Shown here piece by piece: positions 28,862 to 37,478 of a stretch of 64,000 nt of DNA. Under the pieces are notes generated by a model. That model was given only the letters and a program-made list of their open reading frames with translations. It was not told the DNA's origin and ran no database searches. This DNA comes from Tunturibacter psychrotolerans (lineage in GTDB: Bacteria; Acidobacteriota; Terriglobia; Terriglobales; Acidobacteriaceae): positions 4,588,001-4,652,000 of the forward strand of contig NZ_CP132942.1 in assembly GCF_040359615.1 (NCBI RefSeq). Direction: 5' to 3'. Every line of letters starts with the position of its first letter. Within the stretch, counting starts at the first letter, position 1. Both the position numbers and the translations under genes were made by a program.

Positions 28862-29122
28862 TTAGGTAGTCGCCCGACTGCGCCTGATCAGGTGATAGAT
28901 GCCTAGCAGGATAAGGGCCCCTACCATCGACATTAGAAAACCAGCCGATTGATCAGGCTCGTAGTGACCGATCGCCCGTCCGAGGAAGGTTCCAAGGAAG
29001 GAGCCCGCTATACCGATCAACATGGTGATGAAGATGCCGCCGGGCTCCTTGCCTGGCATGATGAGCTTGGCGAGCGCGCCGACGATCAGACCGATGAGAG
29101 CCGTCCAAATCAGATGCAGCAT
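28862..29122 (-). CDS. GlsB/YeaQ/YmgE family small membrane protein
   Basis: 86 residues from ATG 29122 (MLHLIWTALIGLIVGALAKLIMPG), the family's usual start; the longer open frame to 29230 lacks similarity. Three hydrophobic segments, with the family motifs GALAKLIMPGKEPGGIFIT and GIAGSFLGTFLG. These transglycosylase-associated stress proteins of the inner membrane have no proven biochemical role. Confidence 0.9.
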   Translation of the reverse strand: MLHLIWTALIGLIVGALAKLIMPGKEPGGIFITMLIGIAGSFLGTFLGRAIGHYEPDQSAGFLMSMVGALILLGIYHLIRRSRATT

Positions 29123-29261
29123 AGCTGTCCTCCATGTTGGTTTCCGGGGCGGCCGGAGACGTCTCGATTGATGGGAGAAGAATACTCCTACTTTCCGCCG
29201 ATGCAAGAGGTTGATCCTGCCAGGTGTCAAGATTTCGTTCGACGGCGTGGGTGCCGTGGGC

Positions 29262-29651
29262 TCAGGCGCTGCGGACGATCAGGCCGTTCTTCCAGAGGGC
29301 GAGGACGACATCCATCTGACTGTTGTGAGCGATGTCTTCGCCGTCGGTGACCTCTGCCCAGAGGGCGTTGACTGTCTTATGGGTTCCGGCGTTGAGAAGC
29401 GACACGGCGCGAAGGGTGTAAGCCTTGGCTTTGTTGGAGGGGGCGTACTGGCCGGCAGGGATGCCCTTGACCAGACCGGCTTCGCAGAGGCTAAGGAAGG
29501 CGAAACGAGGTCCTCCCTTTCGCTGGGCCGAGGGGCTGGTGGGATAGAGCTTGGCGGTCGCCTGCTCCCAGCGGGCTGCGGGAGTGATGGCCTTGCCGTA
29601 GGTCTCCATGCGGGCCGCGATGAGAGCGGCTTCGCCGTATCTGTTCGCCAT
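29262..29651 (-). CDS. Small conserved protein, DUF6979-like
   Basis: 129 residues, soluble, no signal peptide. MANRYGEAALIAARM, WEQATAKLYPTSPSAQRKG, PRFAFLSLCEAGLVKGIPAGQYAPS and AVSLLNAG. I recall this as a DUF6979-type family of unknown function, but I could not check it. The ATG has GAGAGACAC before it. Upstream 29652-29788 separates it from the kinase gene; no partner is evident. Confidence 0.65.
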   Translation of the reverse strand: MANRYGEAALIAARMETYGKAITPAARWEQATAKLYPTSPSAQRKGGPRFAFLSLCEAGLVKGIPAGQYAPSNKAKAYTLRAVSLLNAGTHKTVNALWAEVTDGEDIAHNSQMDVVLALWKNGLIVRSA

Positions 29652-29788
29652 AGTGTCTCTCCTGTGAGGATTGTTTCTGACCCTTAGAGGCCGCGATTGG
29701 GGCTCGCACGAGATCGTGCGAGCGAAGATGCGGTCTTGCTGCGACCGATTTATCGCTTGCCGAACCGTCGTGGATGCTCCCCGTCTGG

Positions 29789-30505
29789 TCAGGCCTTTGC
29801 TGTTTGCTTGGTCGAACTTTGCTTGGCGGGGCCGTTACCTGTCAGCTCGGGATCGACGTCCTGCCAGAGCTTAATGCCGCCGTCGATGGCGTTACTGTTT
29901 GCACCGAGGATCACGTGGTTCGGAAGGTCCTTCATGAGCTTGGCGTTACCGCCGCCGAGGAGCACGGTATCGCAGACCATGCCGGCCTTAAGGCGATTGA
30001 TGATGTCCAGGACTGACTTTCTCCATCGCTTGACACCCCGGCGTTCGAGGCCAGCGACACCGATGTACTGTTCGTAAGTGAGGCCTTTTTTGTACGGCAA
30101 ATGAGCGAGTTCGAGCGGAATGACGATGCCGTCGAAGATCATCGCCGAACCCAGGCCGGTGCCGGTGCCGAGGAAGAGCATGCGGCCACCCTTGTAACCA
30201 CCCAGAGCCTGCATGGCTGCATCGTTGATGAAGCGGAGCGGTTTACCGAAAGCCTTCTCGTAAGGAAAATCGATCCAGCCTGCGCCCAAATTATGAGGCT
30301 CGGCGATGGGACGATGGTGGACCACCGGGCCGGGGTAGCCGATGGAGATACGGTCGTAGGCCCAACCTGCTGTGGCGGCGAGGACGTCCTTGGTCATCTC
30401 TTCCGCGGTCATGGTAGGACCGGACGGAATCTTGACGGGGACGCGCATGTCGGTCGAGGCAACCTTGATGTTGGTGCCCCCTATGTCTATGACCAGAACT
30501 TTCAT
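29789..30505 (-). CDS. ppgK: ROK-family kinase, probably polyphosphate glucokinase
   Basis: 238 residues. ASKHA fold: IDIGGTNIKVAS phosphate loop, SIGYPGPV, RFINDAAMQALGGY (catalytic Asp in ND-A), GTGTGLGSAM, ELAHLPYKKG. The zinc motif CxCGxxGCxE of most ROK kinases is missing, and the short length and ELAHL/YKKGLTYEQYIG region fit polyphosphate-dependent glucokinases. It would phosphorylate glucose using polyphosphate (or ATP). The alternative is an unassigned ROK sugar kinase; phosphoryl donor needs testing. Single gene, divergent from an AT-rich gap. Confidence 0.72.
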   Translation of the reverse strand: MKVLVIDIGGTNIKVASTDMRVPVKIPSGPTMTAEEMTKDVLAATAGWAYDRISIGYPGPVVHHRPIAEPHNLGAGWIDFPYEKAFGKPLRFINDAAMQALGGYKGGRMLFLGTGTGLGSAMIFDGIVIPLELAHLPYKKGLTYEQYIGVAGLERRGVKRWRKSVLDIINRLKAGMVCDTVLLGGGNAKLMKDLPNHVILGANSNAIDGGIKLWQDVDPELTGNGPAKQSSTKQTAKA

Positions 30506-31051
30506 TGAATTGGATGTTAGCAGCGTTGCGGATACCTTTGGGCGTATTGACGGAAACGGACCCAGAATCGGGGGTGCCCCCCTGGGCTTATACCACCCAA
30601 GTATCGCTTTATCAGCTACTTACAATTTAGCCTCTCTCTAAAATCGTCACAGCAAAGGGCTTATACGCAAAATCGTCATTCCATTGAGGTTATGGCTTTT
30701 GTCTATTAATGACGAGGTTTTTCGACCTTTTCGCCCCAAAACCTAATTTAATTCTACAGAACGGTGCATAACTAATACGCAACACGAAAAGCCTTATAGG
30801 ACGCGGGTTTTATCGTCGTCGGGGGTTGACATGCGTTTTTTGGGCGAAATCTGCATGTCTGTGTCTCAGCAAAGGTTGGCGTTTTCATTGATCGCGTTGT
30901 GAGCAGTCTTTGTTGATTCTCCCAGGAACTTTAAAGCAAAAGAAAAGCGAATTTAAAATAATGAATTGGTCAAGAATATTCCTGTCTTGGTCGCTTTTTC
31001 TCGAAATAAATCATTCAAAATAAGTTGGTTATACATTCTTCTACATTTTTA
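30506..31051. other. AT-rich intergenic region, no gene seen
   Basis: About 545 bp with lower GC than the surroundings and no convincing ORF. It contains GGGGGTGCCCCCC (30570-30582) and TTATACGCA (30661-30669), matching words near 3.9 kb. There is a TTGACA-like element at 30825. Probably regulatory sequence. Confidence 0.5.
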
Positions 31052-31080
31052 TTGACAACTATGTTTAGCCTGGTTTATTG
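31052..31080 (+). promoter_or_regulatory. Sigma-70-like promoter of TonB-domain gene
   Basis: TTGACA at 31052-31057 and TTATTG at 31075-31080, spaced by 17 bases, about 35 bases before the ATG. The -10 is weak (consensus TATAAT), but the -35 is perfect and the distance fits. Confidence 0.5.
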
Positions 31081-31115
31081 TGGTGATGGGCACATTTGCC
31101 CTAGGAATTGATATT

Positions 31116-31568
31116 ATGCGTCGAGTCATTGTGGCCACCCTCGCCCTGTCCCCTATGTTGCTTCACGCTCAGGCAAATTCGCCTGCAAAAACCCAGACCA
31201 CTGCCGCCAACACCCTGCGCTCTGAGCTGGTTGCCCCAGCGTTGACCGGTACGGACTCCGTCGGCACAACGTCTTCTGTCCGCGTCTCTACCGGAGTCAA
31301 CGCTCCTAAGTTGGTCTACACCGTCGGAGTGGAATCGGACTCCGACTTTTCTCCAGCGACCTCATTTGAAAGAACTGCTGTTGTTTCGATGACGGTCGAC
31401 GCGAGCGGCAAGCCGACCGATCTGAAGATCGTTCAGTCGGTGAACCCGGTAATGGACCGCAATGTTCTGAACGCAGTCAGCCAGTATCGTTTCACTCCGG
31501 GCACCCTGGATGACCAGCCCACTGCGGTTCCTGTGAATCTGGCGGTGATTTTGAAGGCGTCTCGGTAA
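31116..31568 (+). CDS. Exported protein with TonB C-terminal domain
   Basis: 150 residues from ATG 31116 (MRRVIVATLALSPMLLHAQA, signal peptide); a longer frame from 31080 lies over the promoter. After a short S/T-rich region, the TonB C-terminal fold is complete: KLVYTVGVESDSDF ... VVSMTVDASGKPTDLKIVQSVNPVMDRNVLNAVSQYRFTPG. As with the 1.8-kb gene, there is no transmembrane/Pro-rich arm. It is probably a small periplasmic protein; actual energy transduction is doubtful. A good terminator follows. Confidence 0.8.
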   Translation: MRRVIVATLALSPMLLHAQANSPAKTQTTAANTLRSELVAPALTGTDSVGTTSSVRVSTGVNAPKLVYTVGVESDSDFSPATSFERTAVVSMTVDASGKPTDLKIVQSVNPVMDRNVLNAVSQYRFTPGTLDDQPTAVPVNLAVILKASR

Positions 31569-31628
31569 TTAGTCGTTTTAGCGCAGCCCTTCCCTACAAA
31601 GCGTTAGATGTTGCATTGAAATAGAAAA

Positions 31629-31659
31629 GACAGGCTCATTCGAGTCTGTCTTTTTTTTT
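31629..31659 (+). terminator. Rho-independent terminator after TonB-domain gene
   Basis: GACAGGCTC (31629-31637) pairs with GAGTCTGTC (31642-31650), one G-T pair, four-base loop, then nine T (31651-31659). Confidence 0.88.
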
Positions 31660-31674
31660 GGCGCGAATGGGTCG

Positions 31675-31851
31675 TCATTGCGAGGCTGCGGGAGTTGCAG
31701 TGGGGCTTTGCGGGCCTTTGCCGCTGGGATTCGGATGGAAGATGATAAAGAGCGCAATCGAAGCGATGACGATGCAGGTGATGACAATAAGCAGGAGTGG
31801 ACTGCAGAAGGCTGGTCGTTGGTCAGGCGGCGGGATGGGGGAGGGTGCCAT
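31675..31851 (-). CDS. Small membrane protein, 58 aa
   Basis: Translated by hand from ATG 31851 to TGA 31675-31677. It has a proline-rich N-terminus (MAPSPIPPPDQRPAF), one strong membrane helix (CSPLLLIVITCIVIASIALF, then II) and a short hydrophilic end (HPNPSGKGPQSPTATPAASQ). The organisation (Pro/Ser ends, single membrane span) is of a real small membrane protein, and the other frames here are not better. No function can be inferred. It lies convergent with the preceding TonB-domain gene, whose terminator sits between. Confidence 0.5.
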   Translation of the reverse strand: MAPSPIPPPDQRPAFCSPLLLIVITCIVIASIALFIIFHPNPSGKGPQSPTATPAASQ

Positions 31852-32250
31852 GGGTGGTTGGATGCAGAATGCACGAGGGTGCGATTTTTTTCTGATGCGG
31901 TGGAGCGGGGTTTTGGATGGGTTCTGCGAGCGGGTGACGGCTGAGTGCTTCTTTTGATGATGTGATCGTGCCGGAGCGCATAAATCGATGGAGTTAAATT
32001 GAGGGAACTAAAAATACGCGGCAAACGTAAGTGCAAGCTATAAAGATTGATTTCTTTCATTGGTCAGGGCGTGGCGAGGGGCTTTCTCGCGAACGACCCG
32101 TGTTTTTGAATCGTGGATGATCAGCAGGAGCAAGCGATTTCGCTTGATTAGCGAGGTTGCCGATGGAATACTTCGGCTAAATATACGGTGAACGAATTGT
32201 TGCGCGCGAGGTTCCCGGGCCAAAAGACTTGCGATGTCCCTGGAGGATTG
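31852..32250. other. Intergenic region, no gene seen
   Basis: About 400 bp between the small membrane protein and DUF418 gene. I see no strong coding frame or stable hairpin; it probably carries the divergent promoters. Confidence 0.5.
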
Positions 32251-33687
32251 ATGGCGAGTGTTACGGGAGTGGGTGTCGATGAGGGGATGATTGCGCCAGG
32301 GGCTCCTGAGGAACTGGCTGGACCGGCGCATGAGGAGTTGAGTGCTACTAGGCCGGTTGCGCGTGCGGAGCGGATCAGCAGCATGGACGTGCTGCGGGGC
32401 TTCTCGCTGATGGGCATCCTGGTGATGAACATCTGTGACTTTGCGTATGGATTCAATAACTATGCGTATCCGCTGAGCACGGTGAAGCCGGTATTCGATG
32501 GGCCGCACTGGAAGATCAATACCACGATGTGGTTTCTGCGCTGGATCTTTGCTGAGGGCAAGATGCGCGCTTTGTTTTCCATGTTGTTTGGTGCGGGCGT
32601 GATTCTGCTGACGGAGCGGGCGCTGTCGCGTGGGGCGGGGATCAAGGCAGCAGATATCTTTACGCGACGCAATATGTGGCTGGTGTTGATCGGAATGCTG
32701 CATGGATACCTGATCTGGGACGGCGACATACTTTTCTACTATGGCGTGGCGGCGCTGCTGTTTCTGTTTCCGTTCCGCAATGTTCGCGTGAAACGGCTGA
32801 TGTGGACTGCGGGAATTATTTTGTTTCTCAACTCGATATTGATGATGGGCGGCCAGTACGGCTCCGCTTATAGCGCGAAGAAGGCAGCGGCGAAGGCTAA
32901 CGCAAAGCTGGCGCAGCATCAGACACTGACGGAGGATGAGATTGGCGATCTGAAGAAGTGGCAGAACGCTCAAGACCGTTGGCGAGCGCCCGATAAGAAA
33001 AAGTACGAAGACATCGCACCCATGCAGAAGGGGTACTGGTCAGCGCAGGGGCATGTGGCTCAAAACGTTTTACTGGGCGAGTTGAAGGGAGCGTACTTCG
33101 GGTTTGGCGACTGGGTGGGATTGATGCTGCTGGGCATGGCTCTGTTCAAGAATGGATTTCTGCCCGGTCGACTGAGTATGAAGACATATGTGTGGATCGC
33201 GGTGATCGGGCTTCCGATCGGCTGGGTGGTGCCTGGCATCGGGGCTTGGAAGGCGTGGACCGGACACTTCGACATGTTCAATACGTTGATCTGGATGCAA
33301 TCTCCGTATGACATTGGGAGGATTGCGGGCGCACTGGGGAATGCTGCGCTGCTGTTGATTTTGATAAAGGCGGGGGTGTTTCGGTGGCTGCTGGCGCGGG
33401 TTGCCGCGGTGGGACAGATGGCGCTGTCGAACTATTTGCTGACAAGTCTCACGATGAAGACGATCTTCGTGTGGGGTGCGTGGCACTGGTATGGCTATGT
33501 GGAGTACTACAAGATCTACTATGCCGTGCTGGGGATGTGGATCTTCAACATGACGTTCAGCTCAATATGGCTGCGGTACTTTGAGTTTGGACCGATGGAG
33601 TGGGTGTGGCGCTCTCTGACATATTGGAAGCGGCAGCCGATGCGGATCGGAGCATCGACTGCGGCTCCGGTTTCGGTTTCGCTTTAG
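32251..33687 (+). CDS. DUF418 membrane protein
   Basis: 478 residues from ATG 32251, with GGAGG four bases ahead; a GTG at 32188 would add 21 residues. About eight to ten membrane segments. DUF418 family marks: SMDVLRGFSLMGILVMNICDF near the start, MLFGAGVILLTERA, FGDWVGLMLLGMALFK and a C-terminal SNYLLTSLTMKTIF ... IFNMTFSSIWLRYFEFGPMEWVWRSLTY. A cytoplasmic coiled region (about 205-245) is inserted. The family is related to acyltransferase-like membrane proteins; no substrate is known. Confidence 0.9.
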   Translation: MASVTGVGVDEGMIAPGAPEELAGPAHEELSATRPVARAERISSMDVLRGFSLMGILVMNICDFAYGFNNYAYPLSTVKPVFDGPHWKINTTMWFLRWIFAEGKMRALFSMLFGAGVILLTERALSRGAGIKAADIFTRRNMWLVLIGMLHGYLIWDGDILFYYGVAALLFLFPFRNVRVKRLMWTAGIILFLNSILMMGGQYGSAYSAKKAAAKANAKLAQHQTLTEDEIGDLKKWQNAQDRWRAPDKKKYEDIAPMQKGYWSAQGHVAQNVLLGELKGAYFGFGDWVGLMLLGMALFKNGFLPGRLSMKTYVWIAVIGLPIGWVVPGIGAWKAWTGHFDMFNTLIWMQSPYDIGRIAGALGNAALLLILIKAGVFRWLLARVAAVGQMALSNYLLTSLTMKTIFVWGAWHWYGYVEYYKIYYAVLGMWIFNMTFSSIWLRYFEFGPMEWVWRSLTYWKRQPMRIGASTAAPVSVSL

Positions 33688-33726
33688 AAAGATTCAGCTC
33701 GCGGGATGATGCCCGTGATGCTTGAC

Positions 33727-33924
33727 TTACTGCGAGAGGGATTCGAACTTGGATTCCTTGAGGAGTTCGCCGAGGGTGCGCTCGCCGTCCCAGTCAGGGG
33801 CGAAGTGTTTTCCATAGTGTTCCCGCAGGTGTTTGATCTTTGTGGTGGGATGCTTGTGATCGATCTGCCCGTCTTTGTCACGGGCACGACCGTCGAGTCC
33901 TGGATTTTTGGGGCTGTCGCTCAT
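33727..33924 (-). CDS. Small conserved hypothetical protein
   Basis: 65 residues. MSDSPKNPGLDGRARDKDG then KIKHLREHYGKHFAPDWDGERTLGELLK. It is soluble, charged, without signal peptide or Cys. The coherent composition and a plausible GGAGCCAAT ribosome site suggest a real gene. I do not recognise a named family or function. Confidence 0.6.
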   Translation of the reverse strand: MSDSPKNPGLDGRARDKDGQIDHKHPTTKIKHLREHYGKHFAPDWDGERTLGELLKESKFESLSQ

Positions 33925-34098
33925 ATTGGCTCCTTGACCGCGACTGAAGGATTGTTGGTTTGACGTTCAATGTCAAGCCCTTTGTCGAGGTCGGCCGATC
34001 CCCTTAGGCGCCAAATTAAGACTTCTTATGATTCGCGGCCGACGACCGATGCTTCAATCAATCTAGCTACCAGCTAGCTGGAGCGAAGAGGGGGTAAC

Positions 34099-34461
34099 TT
34101 GAAAAAGCTATTGATCACAATCCTAGCCATGGTTTCATTCGCGAGCGTTTCGTATGCCGCAGGGAAGCACTCTACCAGCATCACGCTTTATGACAAGGTC
34201 TATGTGGGAAGCCACCTGCTCAATCCAGGCGACTACTCGGTCAAGTGGGCGGACGGCTCCAATGAGTTGTTTATCACTGGAAATAAAGCTAACTTCTCGG
34301 TACCGATTACCACCGCGGCAGCCCCTGCTGGCCCGCTTGCTCTTTCCGTCACTCACGAAGGAGATAAGTCTGTGCTTCAAGGCTTGAAAGTGCAGTCGAC
34401 AAGCATCACAATTGTAGATTCAGATTCTAAGCAGAGCTCCAACACAAACGCTGCTCAGTAG
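34099..34461 (+). CDS. Small exported protein with beta-rich domain
   Basis: 120 residues; the start is TTG at 34099 preceded by AAGAGGGGG, the best ribosome site here, and it begins a clean signal peptide (KKLLITILAMVSFASVSYA). The body (STSITLYDKVYVGSHLLNPGDYSVKW ... LSVTHEG) is the short secreted beta-domain common in Terriglobia, not assigned a function. It precedes the response regulator by 61 bases on the same strand, so it may be part of, or a target of, that system. Confidence 0.7.
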   Translation: MKKLLITILAMVSFASVSYAAGKHSTSITLYDKVYVGSHLLNPGDYSVKWADGSNELFITGNKANFSVPITTAAAPAGPLALSVTHEGDKSVLQGLKVQSTSITIVDSDSKQSSNTNAAQ

Positions 34462-34522
34462 TGACAGTTATGACCGGACGATTCAGAGAGGACGCAGCCG
34501 CGGCGGCGCGGGGGATTCACGC

Positions 34523-35281
34523 ATGATGAGCTCCGCCCCAGGCTCGTCCTCATCTTCTGAGTCGCGGCCGTCTTTGCTTCTTGTCGACGACGATGTTGAA
34601 CTCTGCCGTTTGATGCGGCTCTATCTCAACCGCGCCGGATACCAACTGACTTGTAGCGTCGATGGGCGGGATGGCGTGGCACAGGCGCTTTCAGGCGCCT
34701 ACGACCTGATGTTGCTCGACGTTACCCTCCCGCTCCTCGATGGGTTCGAGGTCCTGCGTCAGACGCGCCGCAGCAGCAGCATTCCGACGATCATGCTGAC
34801 CTCCAGAAGTCTGTCAGCCGATCGGCTCAATGGTTTTGACAAAGGAGCGGATGATTATCTCTGCAAGCCCTTCGAACCCGAAGAGCTTGTTGCCAGAATT
34901 CGTGCCGTCCTTCGACGTTCCCAGGCCCCTAAACAGGAGGTTGGGTGGCAGAGCTTTGGAGCCATTCGCATCTCTGAATCAAGCCGCCAGGTGCTGAGCG
35001 CCAAAGTTGAGGTCGACCTCACAACCGTCGAGTTCGACCTGCTGCTTATGTTGAGCCGCGCTGGCGGCCGCGTGGTGAAGCGCGATGCCCTGACCATAGC
35101 GATACAGGAGCGCAAGCCCAGCTTCTTCGATCGAAGCCTGGACGTGCACATCAGCCACTTACGCGCCAAGCTTGGACGGGCGGGAGCTGGAATTCAGACG
35201 GTGCGCGGTGTTGGATACTTGCTAGCCACCGGAGATCCCACAGCCTTACGACCCGCTGCCACAGAAGAGTACGTACGATGA
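34523..35281 (+). CDS. OmpR/PhoB-family response regulator
   Basis: 252 residues. Receiver: acidic pocket LLVDDDVEL, phosphoacceptor LMLLDVTLP, switch Thr in IMLTSRS, Lys in LCKPFEPEELV. C-terminal winged helix (LTTVEFDLLLML ... RSLDVHISHLRAKL ... TVRGVGYLLA) binds DNA. The receiver resembles the CpxR branch. Its stop overlaps the kinase start in ATGA, so the pair is translationally coupled. Confidence 0.95.
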   Translation: MMSSAPGSSSSSESRPSLLLVDDDVELCRLMRLYLNRAGYQLTCSVDGRDGVAQALSGAYDLMLLDVTLPLLDGFEVLRQTRRSSSIPTIMLTSRSLSADRLNGFDKGADDYLCKPFEPEELVARIRAVLRRSQAPKQEVGWQSFGAIRISESSRQVLSAKVEVDLTTVEFDLLLMLSRAGGRVVKRDALTIAIQERKPSFFDRSLDVHISHLRAKLGRAGAGIQTVRGVGYLLATGDPTALRPAATEEYVR

Positions 35282-36642
35282 TGCGCTCGCTCTCCACCGC
35301 GGTTAGCATCGGCTGCCTCTTCGTTCTGGTTATTTGTTTAATGCTTGCACACGGCTTCTTCGACAAGATGGACCGGGTCAGCATCCAGCCTGTCTTTCAG
35401 ACCATGGACCGCATCGAGCTGCAGGACGCGCGTTCGGCGCTCGAAAACGGCGGGCTTCCTGCCCTTCGGACGTATCTTGCCAGGCTCGATGCTGACTTCG
35501 GGGGGGAACACTTTCTGCTCGATCGTTCTGGAAGAGACGTTGAAAATGGTGTCAACCACTTCGACTTACTTCCGCCCACGCCGTTGACCCATGCGCGTGG
35601 CGAACATCATGGCGTCTTTGATATCGAACAGCAATCCGACGACGGAGCCTACTGGTTCATTGCCACCAAGCCAATCCAATCGAGACCTGTATCCTTCCTT
35701 TCGTTCTATCTGCTCATCATAGGCATCGTGCTTAGCCTGGGCGCGCTTTGCACGGGCTATATCGTACTTCCCTTACGACGGACCGCGGCGGTTGTGGGGA
35801 GTTTTGGTGTCGGCAATATGGGAGTGCGGATACGAGCGAAACGCAAGGACGAGATCGGCATCCTGGCTCGCTCGTATGACTCGATGGCGGATCGGATTGA
35901 GGGTGCGTTCAAAAGGGAGCGGCAGTTGTTGCAAGACCTCTCTCACGAACTACGCGCTCCATTAGCCAGATTGAGCTTTTCGACGAATTTGGCCCGCACT
36001 GCGGAAGATCAACAAGCCGCTCTGGACGAGGTGAAGCGGGATCTGGATCGTCTCGGCTTCCTCGTCTCGGAGTTGACTGCTCTTAGCATCAGTCCGCTGG
36101 GCGGAGGCGAGGACGACAGGCGGAACACCCTGACGGATCTGGAGACGATGGTTGCCGAATCGGTTCACGATTGCAGGTTGGAGTCGACTGCGAAGCAGTG
36201 CTCGATTGTATGCACGGGCTCGGCGCCGGAGCTTATTCTCGGTCGCCCAGAGGATCTGAAACGAGCCATCGACAATGTTCTGCGGAACGCCGTCCGATAT
36301 TCGCCGCAAGGGGCGACGATCGAAGTTGTTCTCAAGCAGAGCGCAGAGTGGTCCACTATCTCGGTGCGCGACTTTGGACCGGGCGTGCCGAAGGATTTAC
36401 TTGATCGAATCTTTGATCCGTTCTTTCAGGTGGATCCTGCCCGCTCGCCGTCGCAAACCAATCTGGGTTTGGGCCTGTGCATTGCGAGACGAGCGATTGA
36501 ATCGCATCATGGGGTCATCAGTGCCATGAATGCGTCACCTGGCCTCCGCATCTCGCTTGCTGTGCCGAATCAGCTGCGCTCAGTGAGCGATGCGGGAACC
36601 TATGTCAAGGAGCGGGAAGTAGAGGCTTCAGTTGACAGGTGA
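35278..36642 (+). CDS. Sensor histidine kinase
   Basis: 454 residues, partner of the preceding regulator. Two membrane helices (about 6-26 and 138-163) bracket a periplasmic sensor of about 110 residues. HAMP follows, then the H-box LLQDLSHELRAPLARL, N-box IDNVLRNAVRYSP, G1 DFGPGVP, F-box and G2 GLGLCIARR. All catalytic motifs are present. The layout resembles CpxA-type envelope sensors, but the periplasmic part is too variable to name a signal. Confidence 0.94.
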   Translation: MMRSLSTAVSIGCLFVLVICLMLAHGFFDKMDRVSIQPVFQTMDRIELQDARSALENGGLPALRTYLARLDADFGGEHFLLDRSGRDVENGVNHFDLLPPTPLTHARGEHHGVFDIEQQSDDGAYWFIATKPIQSRPVSFLSFYLLIIGIVLSLGALCTGYIVLPLRRTAAVVGSFGVGNMGVRIRAKRKDEIGILARSYDSMADRIEGAFKRERQLLQDLSHELRAPLARLSFSTNLARTAEDQQAALDEVKRDLDRLGFLVSELTALSISPLGGGEDDRRNTLTDLETMVAESVHDCRLESTAKQCSIVCTGSAPELILGRPEDLKRAIDNVLRNAVRYSPQGATIEVVLKQSAEWSTISVRDFGPGVPKDLLDRIFDPFFQVDPARSPSQTNLGLGLCIARRAIESHHGVISAMNASPGLRISLAVPNQLRSVSDAGTYVKEREVEASVDR

Positions 36643-36672
36643 ATTGGGCACTCAGCTGATGGGGCCACTTAC

Positions 36673-37200
36673 CTAGTGTTCGGCAGCGGATTTCAAATTA
36701 GTTAAGCCTTTGTCGAAGTCGGGGCCAATTACCTTGTCCATTGTGGTGAAGACGCTCATCACTTTGCCGGGAAAGAATCTGATCGGGCCGTTCATGATCC
36801 AATTGACTCGGGTAGCGGTGCCTTGCGGTTCGAGCACGAAGTCGGTGGTGTTGCGGCCTTCGAAGGGCTTGAGGAAGTCGATTTTGATGGTGGTCTTTGT
36901 GGGTTCGACGGCGAGAATCTCCATGCGGCCCTTCCCTACTGTGCTGTTCCCTTCCCACTCGTAGATGGAGCCGACGCCGCTGGTGGGTCCAGAATAGGTG
37001 GTCTTCATGTTAGGATCGAGCTGCGCCCAGGGCGACCAGGCGTTCCATTGATGGAAGTCGTCAATGAGTGCGGCGATCTTTTCGGGCGGAGCGGCGATGG
37101 TGGTGGAACGCTCGACTCGGAAACTGCTCGGCTTGGTGAGCGCAAGAAGAAGAATTGCAGCTACAGCCAGAACAACGATGAGGCCTATCGTTTTGAGCAT
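36673..37200 (-). CDS. SRPBCC-fold protein with N-terminal anchor
   Basis: 175 residues from ATG 37200 (MLKTIGLIVVLAVAAILLLAL); the frame extends 24 residues upstream with no anchor. One N-terminal membrane helix, then a START/SRPBCC domain: FRVERSTTIAAPPEKIAALIDDFHQWNAWSPW ... IYEWEGN ... GTATRVNWIMNG. Such proteins bind hydrophobic ligands (polyketide cyclase-like). Ligand unknown. It is convergent with the histidine kinase gene. Confidence 0.85.
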   Translation of the reverse strand: MLKTIGLIVVLAVAAILLLALTKPSSFRVERSTTIAAPPEKIAALIDDFHQWNAWSPWAQLDPNMKTTYSGPTSGVGSIYEWEGNSTVGKGRMEILAVEPTKTTIKIDFLKPFEGRNTTDFVLEPQGTATRVNWIMNGPIRFFPGKVMSVFTTMDKVIGPDFDKGLTNLKSAAEH

Positions 37201-37361
37201 AGTGGCTCCTGGGAGTGAGCCGCCAGTATAGGTGTGTGAAGATGATTTGCGCCAGCATGAACCACACTTCAAAATCGGGATAGGGGAACGGGAGCCATGC
37301 CCGAGAGCGGGAAGTTGGGGCTTCTCTGAGCGGTGATATAGTTGCCTCGGAAACGCAGAGT

Positions 37362-37409
37362 GGTTCGCGCGTAGCGTGAATGCCTACATCTCAAAATCGA
37401 GATATAGGG
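37362..37409 (+). repeat. Hairpin repeat, type 1, copy A
   Basis: GGTTCGCGCGTAGCGTGAA with a first stem-loop (TTCGCGC/GCGTGAA), then TGCCTACATCTC AAAATC GAGATATAGGG as a second stem. Overlaps the long upstream frame of the DUF417 gene, so that extension is not coding. Confidence 0.7.
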
Positions 37410-37478
37410 CCAGATGTATCGAGACTTTTAGATGTGGGCCATCTGCTCGATGATGACATTACACGAAGGAGTCTTTTT

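Noticed and set aside
30824..30882. ATGCGTTTTTT and TTGGC-N7-TTGAT, resembling the PEP-CTERM regulatory pair
   Set aside because: The -12 reads GA instead of GC, the spacing is about 47 bp rather than 84-86, and no PEP-CTERM gene follows.
31578..32060. 160-residue minus-strand open frame
   Set aside because: S/P/R-rich with no hydrophobic pattern, and it overlaps the better 58-residue membrane-protein frame.
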